This document shows positions 1 through 7,902 of a stretch of 57,333 nucleotides of DNA, in pieces. Made by a program: the position numbers and the translations under genes. How positions within the stretch are numbered: the first letter of the stretch is position 1; each line of letters starts with the position of its first letter. The DNA is from Candidatus Omnitrophota bacterium (GTDB lineage: Bacteria; Hinthialibacterota; Hinthialibacteria; Hinthialibacterales; Hinthialibacteraceae), in assembly GCA_003598175.1 (NCBI GenBank), contig QZKN01000050.1, positions 1-57,333 on the forward strand. The letters run 5' to 3'. The notes under the pieces were generated by a model. The model searched no databases and was not told the DNA's origin. It saw only the letters and a program-made list of their open reading frames with translations.

Positions 1-861
1 TCCCACTTCCTTCGTCCCTCTCGGATTGTTATTTCCATCATACCACGCATAATCCTTGATTTCCGTGTAATTTAGGTCATTCCCCCAAAAAAACCGTGTC
101 GTCGTTCCTGCCCGACACGCATACTCCCACTCCGCCTCCGTCGGCAAGCGAAACGTCCCTTGCCCCAATTGATTCAACTTTTTGATAAATTCCTGACAAT
201 CATTCCAGGAAACATTATAAACCGGATAATCGTTTCCCACTCCATAATCCTTTGCCGGATTGTTTCCCATTACCACCTGCCATTGAGCCGGCGTCACCTC
301 GTATTTCCCTAAATAAAACGGATTGCTGATAATAACCTTATGCTGCGGTCTTTCATTATTATATTTATCCTTTTCATTATCCGGCGAGCCCATCATAAAA
401 TCCCCCGCCGGGATCAACACCATCTCCAATGGCTTCACATCGAGTTCCAGATTCGGCAGGGGGATGATCAGGTTTATCCTTTGCCGATATTGTATCGCAT
501 CCAGTAGTTTTCGCTTCGCTTTATCACGCTTCCAATCGATTCGCTGTTCCATTTCATTCTCAAAAGGGAAAAGCTCGTCAATGTTGTCCAGACAAAGAAT
601 AATGGTTTTCTTGCGATTGGGTATTAATAATGTGTAATCTTTCAATTCCGCTCGATTACTTTTGCTTGAAATACACACGATTGCGAAATCCGCTTCCCGT
701 ATTGCTTTTTGTGTTTCTTCTTTCCGATTCATTCCCGGTAACAACCTTTTTTCATCGATCCACACATCGCATCCATAAACGTGCAGAAACCGGGAAATAT
801 TATTCACACGTTTCTTGTCCACCCGATCATAGACTACGCAAACCGAAGGATATCCCGCCAT
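1..861 (-). CDS. TIR domain–FGE-sulfatase-fold fusion protein (partial)
   Basis: This gene runs off the left edge; 287 residues of its N-terminal part are visible. Residues about 5-125 look like a TIR domain: a first strand (PSVCVVYDRVD), then DVWIDEKRLLPG (box-2-like), AIREADFAIVCISSKS and a glutamate (E72) after the serine-rich loop, where NADase TIRs keep their catalytic Glu. From about residue 143 an FGE-sulfatase (SUMF1-type C-lectin-like) fold begins: IPAGDFMMGSP, the YEVTPAQW motif and RLPTEAEWEYACRAG. The ATG at 861 follows GAGGTG at a usable ribosome-binding distance. The domain order equals that of the neighbouring gene ending at 2035, so these are paralogues. In other bacteria TIR/FGE fusions are thought to act in conflict or signalling systems. 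That is family knowledge; the substrate and partner here are unknown. The C-terminal part, where true formylglycine-generating enzymes carry their cysteines, is outside the window. Confidence 0.8.
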   Translation of the reverse strand, partial: MAGYPSVCVVYDRVDKKRVNNISRFLHVYGCDVWIDEKRLLPGMNRKEETQKAIREADFAIVCISSKSNRAELKDYTLLIPNRKKTIILCLDNIDELFPFENEMEQRIDWKRDKAKRKLLDAIQYRQRINLIIPLPNLELDVKPLEMVLIPAGDFMMGSPDNEKDKYNNERPQHKVIISNPFYLGKYEVTPAQWQVVMGNNPAKDYGVGNDYPVYNVSWNDCQEFIKKLNQLGQGTFRLPTEAEWEYACRAGTTTRFFWGNDLNYTEIKDYAWYDGNNNPRGTKEVG

Positions 862-966
862 GTTTGCACACCTCGCCTTGTTTTCTATAATCCCTCGAAA
901 CAACAATGGACATTTTATTCCGGTTGTGTTACCGTTTTTATAAATGAGCGCACATTCCTGCCTTAT

Positions 967-993
967 ATTGTATCACAATACCTCTCCTGTCAA
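967..993 (-). promoter_or_regulatory. Candidate promoter for the TIR–FGE gene
   Basis: On the minus strand TTGACA (988-993) is followed after 15 bases by TACAAT (967-972), about 100 bases upstream of the start codon at 861. The hexamers are good but the spacer is short. Confidence 0.4.
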
Positions 994-1035
994 TATTACA
1001 TCCGGTAATTTTATTATGATTTGTAATTTTTTTTC

Positions 1036-1064
1036 TTGCATTCTTCCTGGTCGTGTGCTATACT
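1036..1064 (+). promoter_or_regulatory. Candidate sigma-70-type promoter
   Basis: TTGCAT (1036-1041) and TATACT (1059-1064) are separated by an ideal 17-base spacer. It points toward the small reading frame at 1169 and the small-protein/XRE pair at 1444. Confidence 0.45.
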
Positions 1065-1168
1065 TGAAAATGATGGACGTGGAGTTGGACAGTGGAAAGA
1101 AACAAGGTACAGCTCCTCGAGTTGGTCTTGTCGCAGTTCAATTATTTTCAGGGAAAGGAGAAAAAACG

Positions 1169-1204
1169 ATGTTCAGGCAACAGAACGACACGTACAAAAA
1201 ATAA
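1169..1204 (+). CDS. Possible 11-residue leader peptide
   Basis: The frame MFRQQNDTYKK starts eight bases after AAAGGAG, one of the better ribosome-binding sites in the window, and lies about 100 bases downstream of a promoter candidate. A stem-loop follows at 1216-1248. It could be a translated leader upstream of the XRE pair, or a remnant. The peptide shows no run of one amino acid that would identify an attenuator. Confidence 0.25.
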   Translation: MFRQQNDTYKK

Positions 1205-1215
1205 TCGGATTCGTT

Positions 1216-1248
1216 TTCGGGTCTTCCCGATTGGGTTAATGACCCGAA
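1216..1248 (+). other. Stem-loop in the leader
   Basis: TTCGGGTC (1216-1223) pairs perfectly with GACCCGAA (1241-1248) around a 17-base loop that can itself form a CCC/GGG mini-stem. No T-run follows, so it is not an ordinary intrinsic terminator. Confidence 0.4.
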
Positions 1249-1378
1249 TACATGAGACAAATCGCGATGATAGATGATCCAACTGCCATGATCAATCCAC
1301 GAATCCATCGGTACCTTTCGGAAATTCTATAAATAACATCGCGATAGTCAGAACGATTTTGATTCTTTCTGTACGTCA

Positions 1379-1447
1379 GGTCATGACCCAAATTCTTTCT
1401 TGATCATAAATAGTTAAACGTAAACAATGAAAGGATTAAGGTCATGA
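1379..1447. promoter_or_regulatory. Repeated GGTCATGA motif, possible XRE operator
   Basis: GGTCATGA occurs at 1379-1386, where it is part of the 10-base palindrome GGTCATGACC, and again at 1440-1447 overlapping the start codon of the small gene. The copies are 61 bases apart, close to six helical turns. Position directly before a gene pair encoding an XRE protein suggests autoregulation, but this is inference only. Confidence 0.25.
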
Positions 1448-1704
1448 ATATGAATAAATATCTCCGTCATCTTCTTCAACAGAAGATTTGGGAAACGTTG
1501 TATGAATTGCGCGTTTCATGTAGAAAATTGGATATTGACAATAAAATCGTCGATCCGTATTTTTTGCGCGCGATTGAGAGGAACAAAAAACTCGATTTTC
1601 CGGGCGTCGCCGATGAACTGGAAGCGATTTTAGCGTTCCTCGACGTCTATCGCGCGGAAACGAAAAGGCAGGACAATGAAATTCAACAAACTGCTCCACC
1701 GTGA
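1444..1704 (+). CDS. Small protein of unknown function, partner of XRE gene
   Basis: This encodes 86 residues with no family I recognise. The protein is charged and probably helical (for example KYLRHLLQQKIWETLYELR), ends in a polar tail, and has no signal peptide or membrane segment. The start ATG at 1444 follows AAGGATTAAGGTC; an in-frame ATG two codons later could also serve. Its 3' end overlaps the start of the XRE gene by 29 bases in another frame, so the two are almost certainly co-translated. Small gene followed by overlapping XRE gene is the layout of HigBA-like toxin-antitoxin pairs, but the sequence does not look like a RelE/HigB toxin. Confidence 0.6.
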   Translation: MNMNKYLRHLLQQKIWETLYELRVSCRKLDIDNKIVDPYFLRAIERNKKLDFPGVADELEAILAFLDVYRAETKRQDNEIQQTAPP

Positions 1705-1996
1705 TGTCACCATCAGCGAGCGGATCGGAATCGCGCTGCAAATGTTGCGCGAACAAAAAGGACTCACGCAAAAAACTCTCGCTGAACAAACCGGAGTCAA
1801 GCAGGCCATGATCTCGTTGATTGAAAACGGGAAGCGAAATACAAAAATAAACATAGAATCGTTGCATTCACTGGCGTCGGTTCTGCATCCACAAGGTCTG
1901 ACCGGAATATTTGCGCTGGCCGAACACGTTCCCGAAGTGGATGAGGTCATCGATAAAACCCGCAAATTGATTTCCGAACTGAGGAATTTGCACTAA
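1676..1996 (+). CDS. XRE-family helix-turn-helix regulator
   Basis: This 106-residue protein carries a Cro/C1-type HTH at about residues 13-70: IGIALQMLREQKGLTQKTLAE, then QTGVKQAMISLIENGKR (the recognition helix region), then INIESLHSLASVLHP. A short helical tail follows. It starts inside the preceding small gene (29-base overlap) after AGGACA. It is expected to bind DNA as a dimer and probably represses its own operon; GGTCATGA copies upstream are candidate sites. The pair sits between two TIR/FGE-fold genes on the opposite strand, so it may also control them. No ligand-binding domain is present. Confidence 0.85.
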   Translation: MKFNKLLHRDVTISERIGIALQMLREQKGLTQKTLAEQTGVKQAMISLIENGKRNTKINIESLHSLASVLHPQGLTGIFALAEHVPEVDEVIDKTRKLISELRNLH

Positions 1997-2034
1997 TGCC
2001 GCGTCAAAATCGAACCGTATTTTTTTTCGTTCAC

Positions 2035-3108
2035 TCATTCCAATCCCATCACCATTCGGAAACCGATATCTTCCCTTCGTCCACTTGTAAGAAACGTTCC
2101 TCTCGCCGCCGAACGGAAAGCGTCCCTCGTTGAATGAATTGATCCGCCACGAATGACACGATTTTTATTCTTTGGAATCCTGTCCGTATATATCGGATCG
2201 GTCTGATCGTGTGTCCGGTAGTCAAGGTAATAGTCCATACACCATTCCCATACATTTCCAATCATATCATACAATCCAAAGCGATTCGGTTTCCGTGACG
2301 CCACATTTTGCGGAACAGTTTTTTCGATCCGGGCGTAATCGGTTATACCGCTGGGATCGTCTCCCCAAAAATATCGAGTACAGGATCCCGCTTTGCAGGC
2401 ATATTCCCATTCTGCTTCGCTGGGCAGCCGAACTTCGCCGATGCAGAATTCACCGATTTTCTTGCAGAAACGCATACAATCCTTCCAATTCACTTTGGTT
2501 ACAGGAGCATCGGAATTGTAATGATTCGGCAATCCTTCCGCATCCATGATGCTTGCCCATTGCCCGTTCGTCACCGGATATTCCCCCATATAAAAGTCAT
2601 GGCTGATTGTGACCTTATGCATAATTTCTTTTTTTATTTTTGTTTCTTCCGTCCAACTCCCCATCATGAATGACCCGGCGGGAATCCGGATCAGGCGTAA
2701 TGGTTTCATATCGATTGGACGAAGTGGAATATCGACAAAGAATTCTTTCGATAAGGAAACGCCGATCGCCTTCAGTAAACGATGTCGTTCCTTTGGGAGA
2801 AACCAATCACAAATCACCAGATTATCAAACACCATCGGGACGTGACATTCATGCAAACGAAGGGGAATGATTACCGGATTTCCTTTGTTCTGAAGCCGCC
2901 GGACATGTTCACCGATTGTATGGTTATCGGAATTCCCGGACAAGCAAAAAACAAAAACGCCGGATGGTTCGCTATTCACTGAATGGAAACGGTTTATGGC
3001 TTCCAAACTTGAATCCCATCCAAGTTTTCGCAAAAAATCTGAAATTTTCGACACGGCGTCATGATCAGTGTCAGAATATATTAGAAATCCTTTTAAGTGA
3101 TCCGCCAT
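2035..3108 (-). CDS. Degenerate-TIR–FGE-sulfatase-fold protein
   Basis: This encodes 357 residues. The ATG at 3108 is preferred over an upstream TTG because GAGGT lies eight bases before it. Residues about 4-115 keep a TIR-like layout (GFLIYSDTDHDAVSKISDFL, then SGVFVFCLSGNS, then PVIIPLRL) but lack the LPG loop and a convincing catalytic Glu, so this half may be inactive or only bind partners. Residues 136-357 are a complete FGE-sulfatase fold: RIPAGSFMMGS, YPVTNGQW, RLPSEAEWEYACKAG, RFGLYDMIGNVWEW, RVIRGGS and DIGFRMV. The active-site cysteine pair found after RGGS in SUMF1-type enzymes is absent (IHSTRDAFRSAARG follows), so formylglycine-generating activity is unlikely and a binding role is more plausible. 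It is a paralogue of the gene at 1-861 and ends tail-to-tail with the XRE gene. Confidence 0.8.
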   Translation of the reverse strand: MADHLKGFLIYSDTDHDAVSKISDFLRKLGWDSSLEAINRFHSVNSEPSGVFVFCLSGNSDNHTIGEHVRRLQNKGNPVIIPLRLHECHVPMVFDNLVICDWFLPKERHRLLKAIGVSLSKEFFVDIPLRPIDMKPLRLIRIPAGSFMMGSWTEETKIKKEIMHKVTISHDFYMGEYPVTNGQWASIMDAEGLPNHYNSDAPVTKVNWKDCMRFCKKIGEFCIGEVRLPSEAEWEYACKAGSCTRYFWGDDPSGITDYARIEKTVPQNVASRKPNRFGLYDMIGNVWEWCMDYYLDYRTHDQTDPIYTDRIPKNKNRVIRGGSIHSTRDAFRSAARGTFLTSGRREDIGFRMVMGLE

Positions 3109-3163
3109 TGAAAAATACCTCAATGTTACACATTGGTTTACAGGAATTTGGGGAGCTGCGAGC

Positions 3164-3988
3164 CTACCCGGAGATAGTTCTCATTCCTGTCTTCCTTATC
3201 GTAAGGTGGTACAATTCGGATTCGGGCAGTGTGTCGAAGCGGAGAACGTGTGTATATTTCCCTTGCGGATTATCCGGCCGTAAAGTCAAATAATAAGGTA
3301 TCTTCTGCGCCGCCAAAATCGCCGTAAGTCCATGAACCAGGAATTTCCCTTTGACATTCAACGCAATGTTCTCATCGAGAATACTGCCGGGCAGTCGCCG
3401 ATACATCAACCAGTCGCCGGGTCCCTCTCCCGCTCTGATTTGGATGGATGTGGGACGCTCAAAACGAATGTTCACGTCGGCGTCGGAACGATTGGCTGTG
3501 GAAAGCACGAGATCGATCGCCTCGGCGATGCTGATGTGGCTTCGTTTGAGCGTGTCGATCTTCAAATCGAAAAGAAGCGATTGCGTTTGTTTTCGTATGA
3601 CGAGAATTCGATTGTCAAACAGGTTCTCCCGGCAAATGCCTTTCGTTCGTTTGCAGATAAACTCCATCGTGCGGTTCAAATTTCCACTGCGAATCTCCGT
3701 CGTGAACGGCAATTCGTCCGTGGAAAGCGGGGCATATTCATAAATGATCGGAATTCCCGAATATTCAATGGCGTCCGCGCGGCCGTAACCGTATCGTTCA
3801 TAAAAACGGATTACCTGCGCGAACGCCGTCTCGATCGTTTGGGCGCGTATATTCAAAATCAAGCGCCCCTGCAGCAAAGACGGATGAACCGTACGCGGAT
3901 CCAATGCGTGGAGAACCGGCTCTTTACAATCAATCGTTTCAACAAAAACGAGAGAAATAAGAATGAAATGGATGGCGAACTTCCCCAT
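3164..3988 (-). CDS. Exported protein of unknown function
   Basis: This encodes 274 residues. The ATG at 3988 (MGKFAIHFILISLVFVE) is preferred over a TTG five codons upstream because it gives a normal signal peptide and has GAGAG before it. I do not recognise the family. The stretch LILNIRAQTIETAFAQVIRFY, and later HISIAEAIDLVLSTANR, resemble the beta-alpha pattern of STN/secretin N-terminal modules, but the match is weak. The gene lies 38 bases downstream of a lipoprotein gene on the same strand, and the two may form an operon of envelope proteins. Confidence 0.6.
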   Translation of the reverse strand: MGKFAIHFILISLVFVETIDCKEPVLHALDPRTVHPSLLQGRLILNIRAQTIETAFAQVIRFYERYGYGRADAIEYSGIPIIYEYAPLSTDELPFTTEIRSGNLNRTMEFICKRTKGICRENLFDNRILVIRKQTQSLLFDLKIDTLKRSHISIAEAIDLVLSTANRSDADVNIRFERPTSIQIRAGEGPGDWLMYRRLPGSILDENIALNVKGKFLVHGLTAILAAQKIPYYLTLRPDNPQGKYTHVLRFDTLPESELYHLTIRKTGMRTISG

Positions 3989-4026
3989 GCGGAACTCTCT
4001 CAAAATGCTTATTTCTTGCCGATTGC

Positions 4027-4671
4027 TCAGCGCCGAAGCACGTATATCGTGACGAAATACTCGCCCTGATTGTCGGACGATGCGCCGGGATAGTCCAACA
4101 TCGCCAAATACAAAGAGTTGGCGCCGCGTGGAACCTCCACCTGGCGTCTCTGGCCGATGAGAACCGGCGCCGGTTGATTATCGAAGAGACCGATCAACGA
4201 ACCAATCGCGCCTTGAATCGAGCGATATCCCATCGCGGGGCCGGCTTCGATTAGAGGAGAACTCATCCATCCCCGCGGACCGAATTCGATGGCGCGCAAC
4301 GGAAGATGGCGGGCTTTTCCGGATGCGTAAATATCCAGCGTTTCCCCCCCGTTGATCACGTTTTCCAAAATACGAACCGGTGAATTGTCGGGCGCGACAT
4401 CTTCCTGGCCGTTGGGATGTCGCAACACGACGCCATCTGCCGCGCCGGCCAGAAAAATGTCGGCGGTGGAGGGAACGATCGTGGTGGCGGTTTGGATGTG
4501 CCCGTATTCCTGACGGGTATCGAAGAGTTTGGGGGGATTCATCAAATCGCCTTTCTGCGGCTGCAAAAAATCCTGCTGACAGCCCGTCAGGCATAAAAGC
4601 AGCGCGGAAAACGGAATGGGGAGCATCCACACTCCCCGTTTTCGTTTTTCAGGTAGGTTTACGCGAACCAT
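4027..4671 (-). CDS. Putative lipoprotein with C-terminal beta-sandwich
   Basis: This encodes 214 residues. A basic N-terminus is followed by LLLCLTGC, a lipobox with Cys31 as the predicted lipid-carrying residue. The C-terminal stretch (VPRGANSLYLAMLDYPGAS, then GEYFVTIYV) resembles the final strands of PA-IL/galactose-binding-like beta-sandwiches, where an Asp-Asn pair before the last strand often binds calcium; here DNQGEY fits. This suggests carbohydrate or calcium binding at the envelope, but only at fold level. The start ATG has GTAGGAG nine bases upstream. It is followed closely by the exported protein ending at 3164. Confidence 0.6.
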   Translation of the reverse strand: MVRVNLPEKRKRGVWMLPIPFSALLLCLTGCQQDFLQPQKGDLMNPPKLFDTRQEYGHIQTATTIVPSTADIFLAGAADGVVLRHPNGQEDVAPDNSPVRILENVINGGETLDIYASGKARHLPLRAIEFGPRGWMSSPLIEAGPAMGYRSIQGAIGSLIGLFDNQPAPVLIGQRRQVEVPRGANSLYLAMLDYPGASSDNQGEYFVTIYVLRR

Positions 4672-4825
4672 GATTCTATACTCCTACCTCACGCTTTTTT
4701 TCCTTTGTGAACGCTTTTTCTCGTTCTTAACTTCTTTGATTTCCATGTGATGTTGATTCCATGGCGTCGTCAGCCGCTCACAAATCACACACAAAACCGT
4801 CCGCTACAAAAATCGGTTTCCAACG

Positions 4826-6097
4826 TCATGCCGTTGCGTCGTTCTCCGTCGGCGCTTTTGGCGGCTCTTTAAAGAAAATAAGAAAAGCAAACGTACAAAT
4901 AACGGTCAGGACGCACGGAACGAGAAAAATCCCTTGAAAATTGATGACGTTCGGAGTGACGGACGTGTCGGTGAAGATTCGTTGAATCCACCCGCTGAAG
5001 ATGCTGCTGATCGTCATTCCCAATCCGAAGGTCACGGTCGTCAATAAACTTTGCGCCGAGCCTTTGATATGAGCGGGGGCCACGCGATCCACATAAATCT
5101 GCCCGACCACAAAGAAAAATGTATAGGCAAGGCCGTGCAGCAGCAACGAGCCGACCACCAGCCACCACGGCGTCCCCAAACTAAAGATGGCGTAACGAAT
5201 CGGCCACGCCAGCACGCCCAGCGCCAAGGTTTTTCCAATCCCGAACCGTTTCAAAAACCACGGCATCAGCACAAACATGGCCAGAATTTCCGTGCTGATG
5301 CAAAACGTCGTAATGACAGCGGACGTATTGTCGGGATTGATTCCGACCAACGAGGATTCGAGCAGCATCGGCGTTTGGATGAAGAAAAACATCAACTGAG
5401 TCGAAACGACAAAGGAAATGAACATAAAGATGGCGAAATTTCGGTCCTTGAACAGTTTAAACGCATCCAAAAACGCCCACGGGCTGGAGCTTTCCTTCGA
5501 CGGCGGCGTGTGGGGGAGCGCAAAACAGAAGAGTCCGTAAAAAATCGAAACGACGCCCGCCAATACGAACAAGATACTTTCCGTCGAAATGTAAGCGGCG
5601 GGGTCGGACGCGAACATATCTGCTTTCAACGGCTGCACGAATTTCCACCAGAGCAACAGCACCCAACCGGCCATCAGCCAACCGATGGATCCCCATACGC
5701 GAATCGCGCCGAAATCTTTTTCCGTATCTTTTAAATGATGGAAACAAATCGAATTGGACAACGCCAACGACGGCGCATAGAATAACGAATACACCAGCAT
5801 GACCCATCCCATCACGGCAAAATTCGTGATCCAGGCCAACGAGATGAGAATGACGCCGCCGATCAGCTGGGTGATTGCAAGAAAAATTTGCGTGGGAAGC
5901 CACCGATCGACGATTTGCCCGCCCACAAACGGAGAAATCAAACAGGCGAAATAAAACGCGCCGAAAATCATGCCGATCTGATCGCCGTTGAAATCCAAAT
6001 GAACAAGATAGGTGCCCAATTTCACCTGCCACATGCACCAAACCATGTACTGCAAAAACATCATCACGCTAAAACGCCAACGCAAACTTGAAGACAT
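4826..6097 (-). CDS. MFS permease, nucleoside:H+ symporter family
   Basis: This 423-residue protein has about twelve hydrophobic segments in two halves joined by a polar loop around LPHTPPSKESSSPW. The N-terminus (SVMMFLQYMVWCMWQVKLGTY) and the motif FYFACLISPFVGGQIVDRW are typical of the NupG/XapB nucleoside:H+ symporter branch of the major facilitator superfamily. In this branch the pattern is MFLQ(F/Y)xxWGxWxxPLGxYL. The true substrate may be another small polar metabolite, because such genes in non-proteobacterial genomes often sit near sugar genes. The start has AGGAGATCGACTT in front. No catabolic partner is adjacent. Confidence 0.8.
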   Translation of the reverse strand: MSSSLRWRFSVMMFLQYMVWCMWQVKLGTYLVHLDFNGDQIGMIFGAFYFACLISPFVGGQIVDRWLPTQIFLAITQLIGGVILISLAWITNFAVMGWVMLVYSLFYAPSLALSNSICFHHLKDTEKDFGAIRVWGSIGWLMAGWVLLLWWKFVQPLKADMFASDPAAYISTESILFVLAGVVSIFYGLFCFALPHTPPSKESSSPWAFLDAFKLFKDRNFAIFMFISFVVSTQLMFFFIQTPMLLESSLVGINPDNTSAVITTFCISTEILAMFVLMPWFLKRFGIGKTLALGVLAWPIRYAIFSLGTPWWLVVGSLLLHGLAYTFFFVVGQIYVDRVAPAHIKGSAQSLLTTVTFGLGMTISSIFSGWIQRIFTDTSVTPNVINFQGIFLVPCVLTVICTFAFLIFFKEPPKAPTENDATA

Positions 6098-6358
6098 AAG
6101 TCGATCTCCTTTTCATGATGGAAAGTTATGCTTCCCATTGTTATAAATGAATAAAAATATCCATGATCCCATTTGGCGAGGTCACCAAAACCGTTCGTAA
6201 TGAAACTATTTTCCGGCAATCCGAAAAACGAATTACCCCCGCTCTTCTTTGTTAGCCGATTTTTCGTTGTAGGGCCTTATGGGCAAATGTCCGGTTGAGT
6301 GAACGAAGTTGCAACGAATTGGTTTCTTGCCACTCGTCGCTCGTGCCTGGCCGCTGAT

Positions 6359-6511
6359 TTAGAATATCGTGTAAATAAACGGAGCGATAGCCGATGTGCT
6401 GGTAAATACGATCAATGCGCCCAGCGCGACCATGATGATCACAATCGGCAACAGCCAGAATTTTTTTCGCTCTCCTAAAAATTCAATGAATTCTTTCAAT
6501 AATTCACCCAT
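6359..6511 (-). CDS. DUF5989-type small membrane protein
   Basis: This is a 50-residue protein: MGELLKEFIEFLGERKKFWL, then a single transmembrane helix of about 20 residues (LPIVIIMVALGALIVF), then a short tail with SAIAPFIYTIF. The layout, with charged ERKKFWLLP before one helix and APFIYT(I/L)F at the end, is the signature of the DUF5989 family. A ribosome-binding site (AGAGGAG) precedes the ATG. Known members usually neighbour a SxtJ-like membrane protein and a carbamoyltransferase. Here neither is adjacent; it lies alone between the MFS permease and holB. The function is unknown. Confidence 0.8.
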   Translation of the reverse strand: MGELLKEFIEFLGERKKFWLLPIVIIMVALGALIVFTSTSAIAPFIYTIF

Positions 6512-6717
6512 GATTACAAAAACTCCTCTTTTTTCATTCTTGATTACAGTCTGAACACCAGCGTTTCGAATCGGATATTCCTTTACCCGTACGGCTCCGA
6601 ATTGCTCATGGACCGTTTTTCATAAACGGGTGAGACCGGCCGCACGATGATTCGACACAAGTATAAGTAAAACCTCTTCATCTGCATAGGCTTGTGCAAG
6701 AATCGTTGTGGAACATT

Positions 6718-7800
6718 CTACCGCGCTTCACCGCCTCGCCGAATCACCAAAAGCAAATCCGATAGCAATAATGGCATATATAAATTCCGCTCGATTCCTT
6801 CCAATGTGTCCAGCGTTTTTTCAAACTTCACAATCATGGTTTGCGGCGTTTCTCCATTCCACAATCGTTCGATTTCCTCGCGCTTGTCTTCATTTAAAAA
6901 AGGAACGTGGTTCATTCCGGAAACGGTCGCCATTCCGTCTCGAATCAAGCGCAATAAAACCGTCAAGTGTTTGCGGACACAATATTTTTCCAACAGGCGA
7001 TCCTTTTCCCGTTTGGTCAGATCGGGCGAATCGAGAAAATATAAATTCGGATCCGGATGATCTTCCGGTGAATCGGCCTTGATCTGTGTCTTTTTCGCCA
7101 TCTCGTCTGCCATGGAAATCAAATTGGATCCTCGTTCGCGTACATTTTTGATCCACTCCAGCACGATATCTCGAATTTCCAAATAATGGCTTGCTTGCAA
7201 CGCATTCGCCATTTCCGGCAATCCACCCGCCGCGCGCGCCAGCGTTTCCGCCGCGCGGGCGGGAAGATTCGCGGTAAGTTTGCGGGACAGATCGTCGATC
7301 GGCAATGGCGCCAGGCGTATTTTTCGGCAGCGGGAAACGATTGTCGGAAGAATTCCCGAGATATTGTCCGTCAATAACAGGAACAGATTATGGGGATAGG
7401 GCTCTTCGAGAAGTTTCAAAAGGCTATTCGCCGATTCCTTATTCATGCGATGCGCATCGTGTAAAAGGAAGATTTTCTTGTCGCCCGCATATGGCTGCAT
7501 AACCGCGGAATACTGCATCTCTCGCAGTTGGTTGATCAAATAAGTCGCTTTTTGGGGCCGAAATTCAAACAAGTCCGCGTAGGCGCGATTCCGCACGCGG
7601 ATGCAGGTCGGGCAGACGTCACAAAAATCATTAGTTTTTGTTTCGCACAACACCGTTTGCGCCAACGCCCGCGCCACGGCAACCTGACCGGCGCCGGTCG
7701 GACCGTAAATCAGATTCGTTCCCCCCAACATGTTGTTGAAGAGCGCGCGTTGCAGGTTTTTTCGCACGGAAGGGTGACATTCAACGTCATTCCAAGGCAT
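6718..7800 (-). CDS. holB: DNA polymerase III subunit delta' (clamp loader)
   Basis: This 360-residue AAA+ protein of the clamp-loader family helps load the sliding clamp at the replication fork. The P-loop region is GPTGAGQV (33-40), with Gln39 where ATP-hydrolysing members have Lys, so this subunit should not hydrolyse ATP, as is known for delta'. Four cysteines (52, 60, 63, 66; FCDVCPTC) form the usual zinc module. LLHDAHRMNKESANSLLKLL is the Walker-B/central region and IVSRCRKIRL contains the SRC motif that supplies the arginine finger. The C-terminal collar domain is present but diverged. dnaX is ruled out by length and the missing Lys. It is divergent from the M15 peptidase gene. Confidence 0.88.
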   Translation of the reverse strand: MPWNDVECHPSVRKNLQRALFNNMLGGTNLIYGPTGAGQVAVARALAQTVLCETKTNDFCDVCPTCIRVRNRAYADLFEFRPQKATYLINQLREMQYSAVMQPYAGDKKIFLLHDAHRMNKESANSLLKLLEEPYPHNLFLLLTDNISGILPTIVSRCRKIRLAPLPIDDLSRKLTANLPARAAETLARAAGGLPEMANALQASHYLEIRDIVLEWIKNVRERGSNLISMADEMAKKTQIKADSPEDHPDPNLYFLDSPDLTKREKDRLLEKYCVRKHLTVLLRLIRDGMATVSGMNHVPFLNEDKREEIERLWNGETPQTMIVKFEKTLDTLEGIERNLYMPLLLSDLLLVIRRGGEAR

Positions 7801-7855
7801 AATGTTACATTAAAGGTTATTTAATTTCGGAATGATTCCCGCATCGGAAAATTAC

Positions 7856-7884
7856 TTTATCCGAAACCGTCAAGTTGTTATACT
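7856..7884 (+). promoter_or_regulatory. Candidate extended -10 promoter
   Basis: TGT followed by TATACT (7879-7884) makes an extended -10 element; TTTATC at 7856-7861 is a weak -35 at a 17-base spacing. It lies just upstream of the M15 peptidase gene. Confidence 0.4.
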
Positions 7885-7902
7885 AACGAACAGGAGTCAT
7901 TC

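Larger units (their letters stand above)
862..1443. other. Intergenic region between TIR gene and XRE pair
   Basis: No full-length gene is visible here. The stretch holds a minus-strand promoter candidate for the TIR gene, a plus-strand promoter candidate at 1036-1064, an 11-codon reading frame with a strong ribosome-binding site, a stem-loop at 1216-1248 and a repeated GGTCATGA motif near the start of the downstream pair. If the plus-strand promoter is real, the 1444-1996 pair has an untranslated leader of about 370 bases. Confidence 0.6.

Noticed and set aside
1444..1996. Standard HigBA toxin-antitoxin pair
   Set aside because: Gene order and overlap fit, but the 86-residue protein lacks RelE/HigB features, so no toxin role is claimed.
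2035..3108. Possible diversity-generating retroelement target
   Set aside because: The FGE/C-lectin fold and its RVIRGGS…GFRMV end resemble variable proteins of such elements, but no reverse transcriptase or template repeat is visible in the window.
2035..3108. Active formylglycine-generating enzyme
   Set aside because: The cysteines required after the RGGS motif are missing and no sulfatase gene is nearby.
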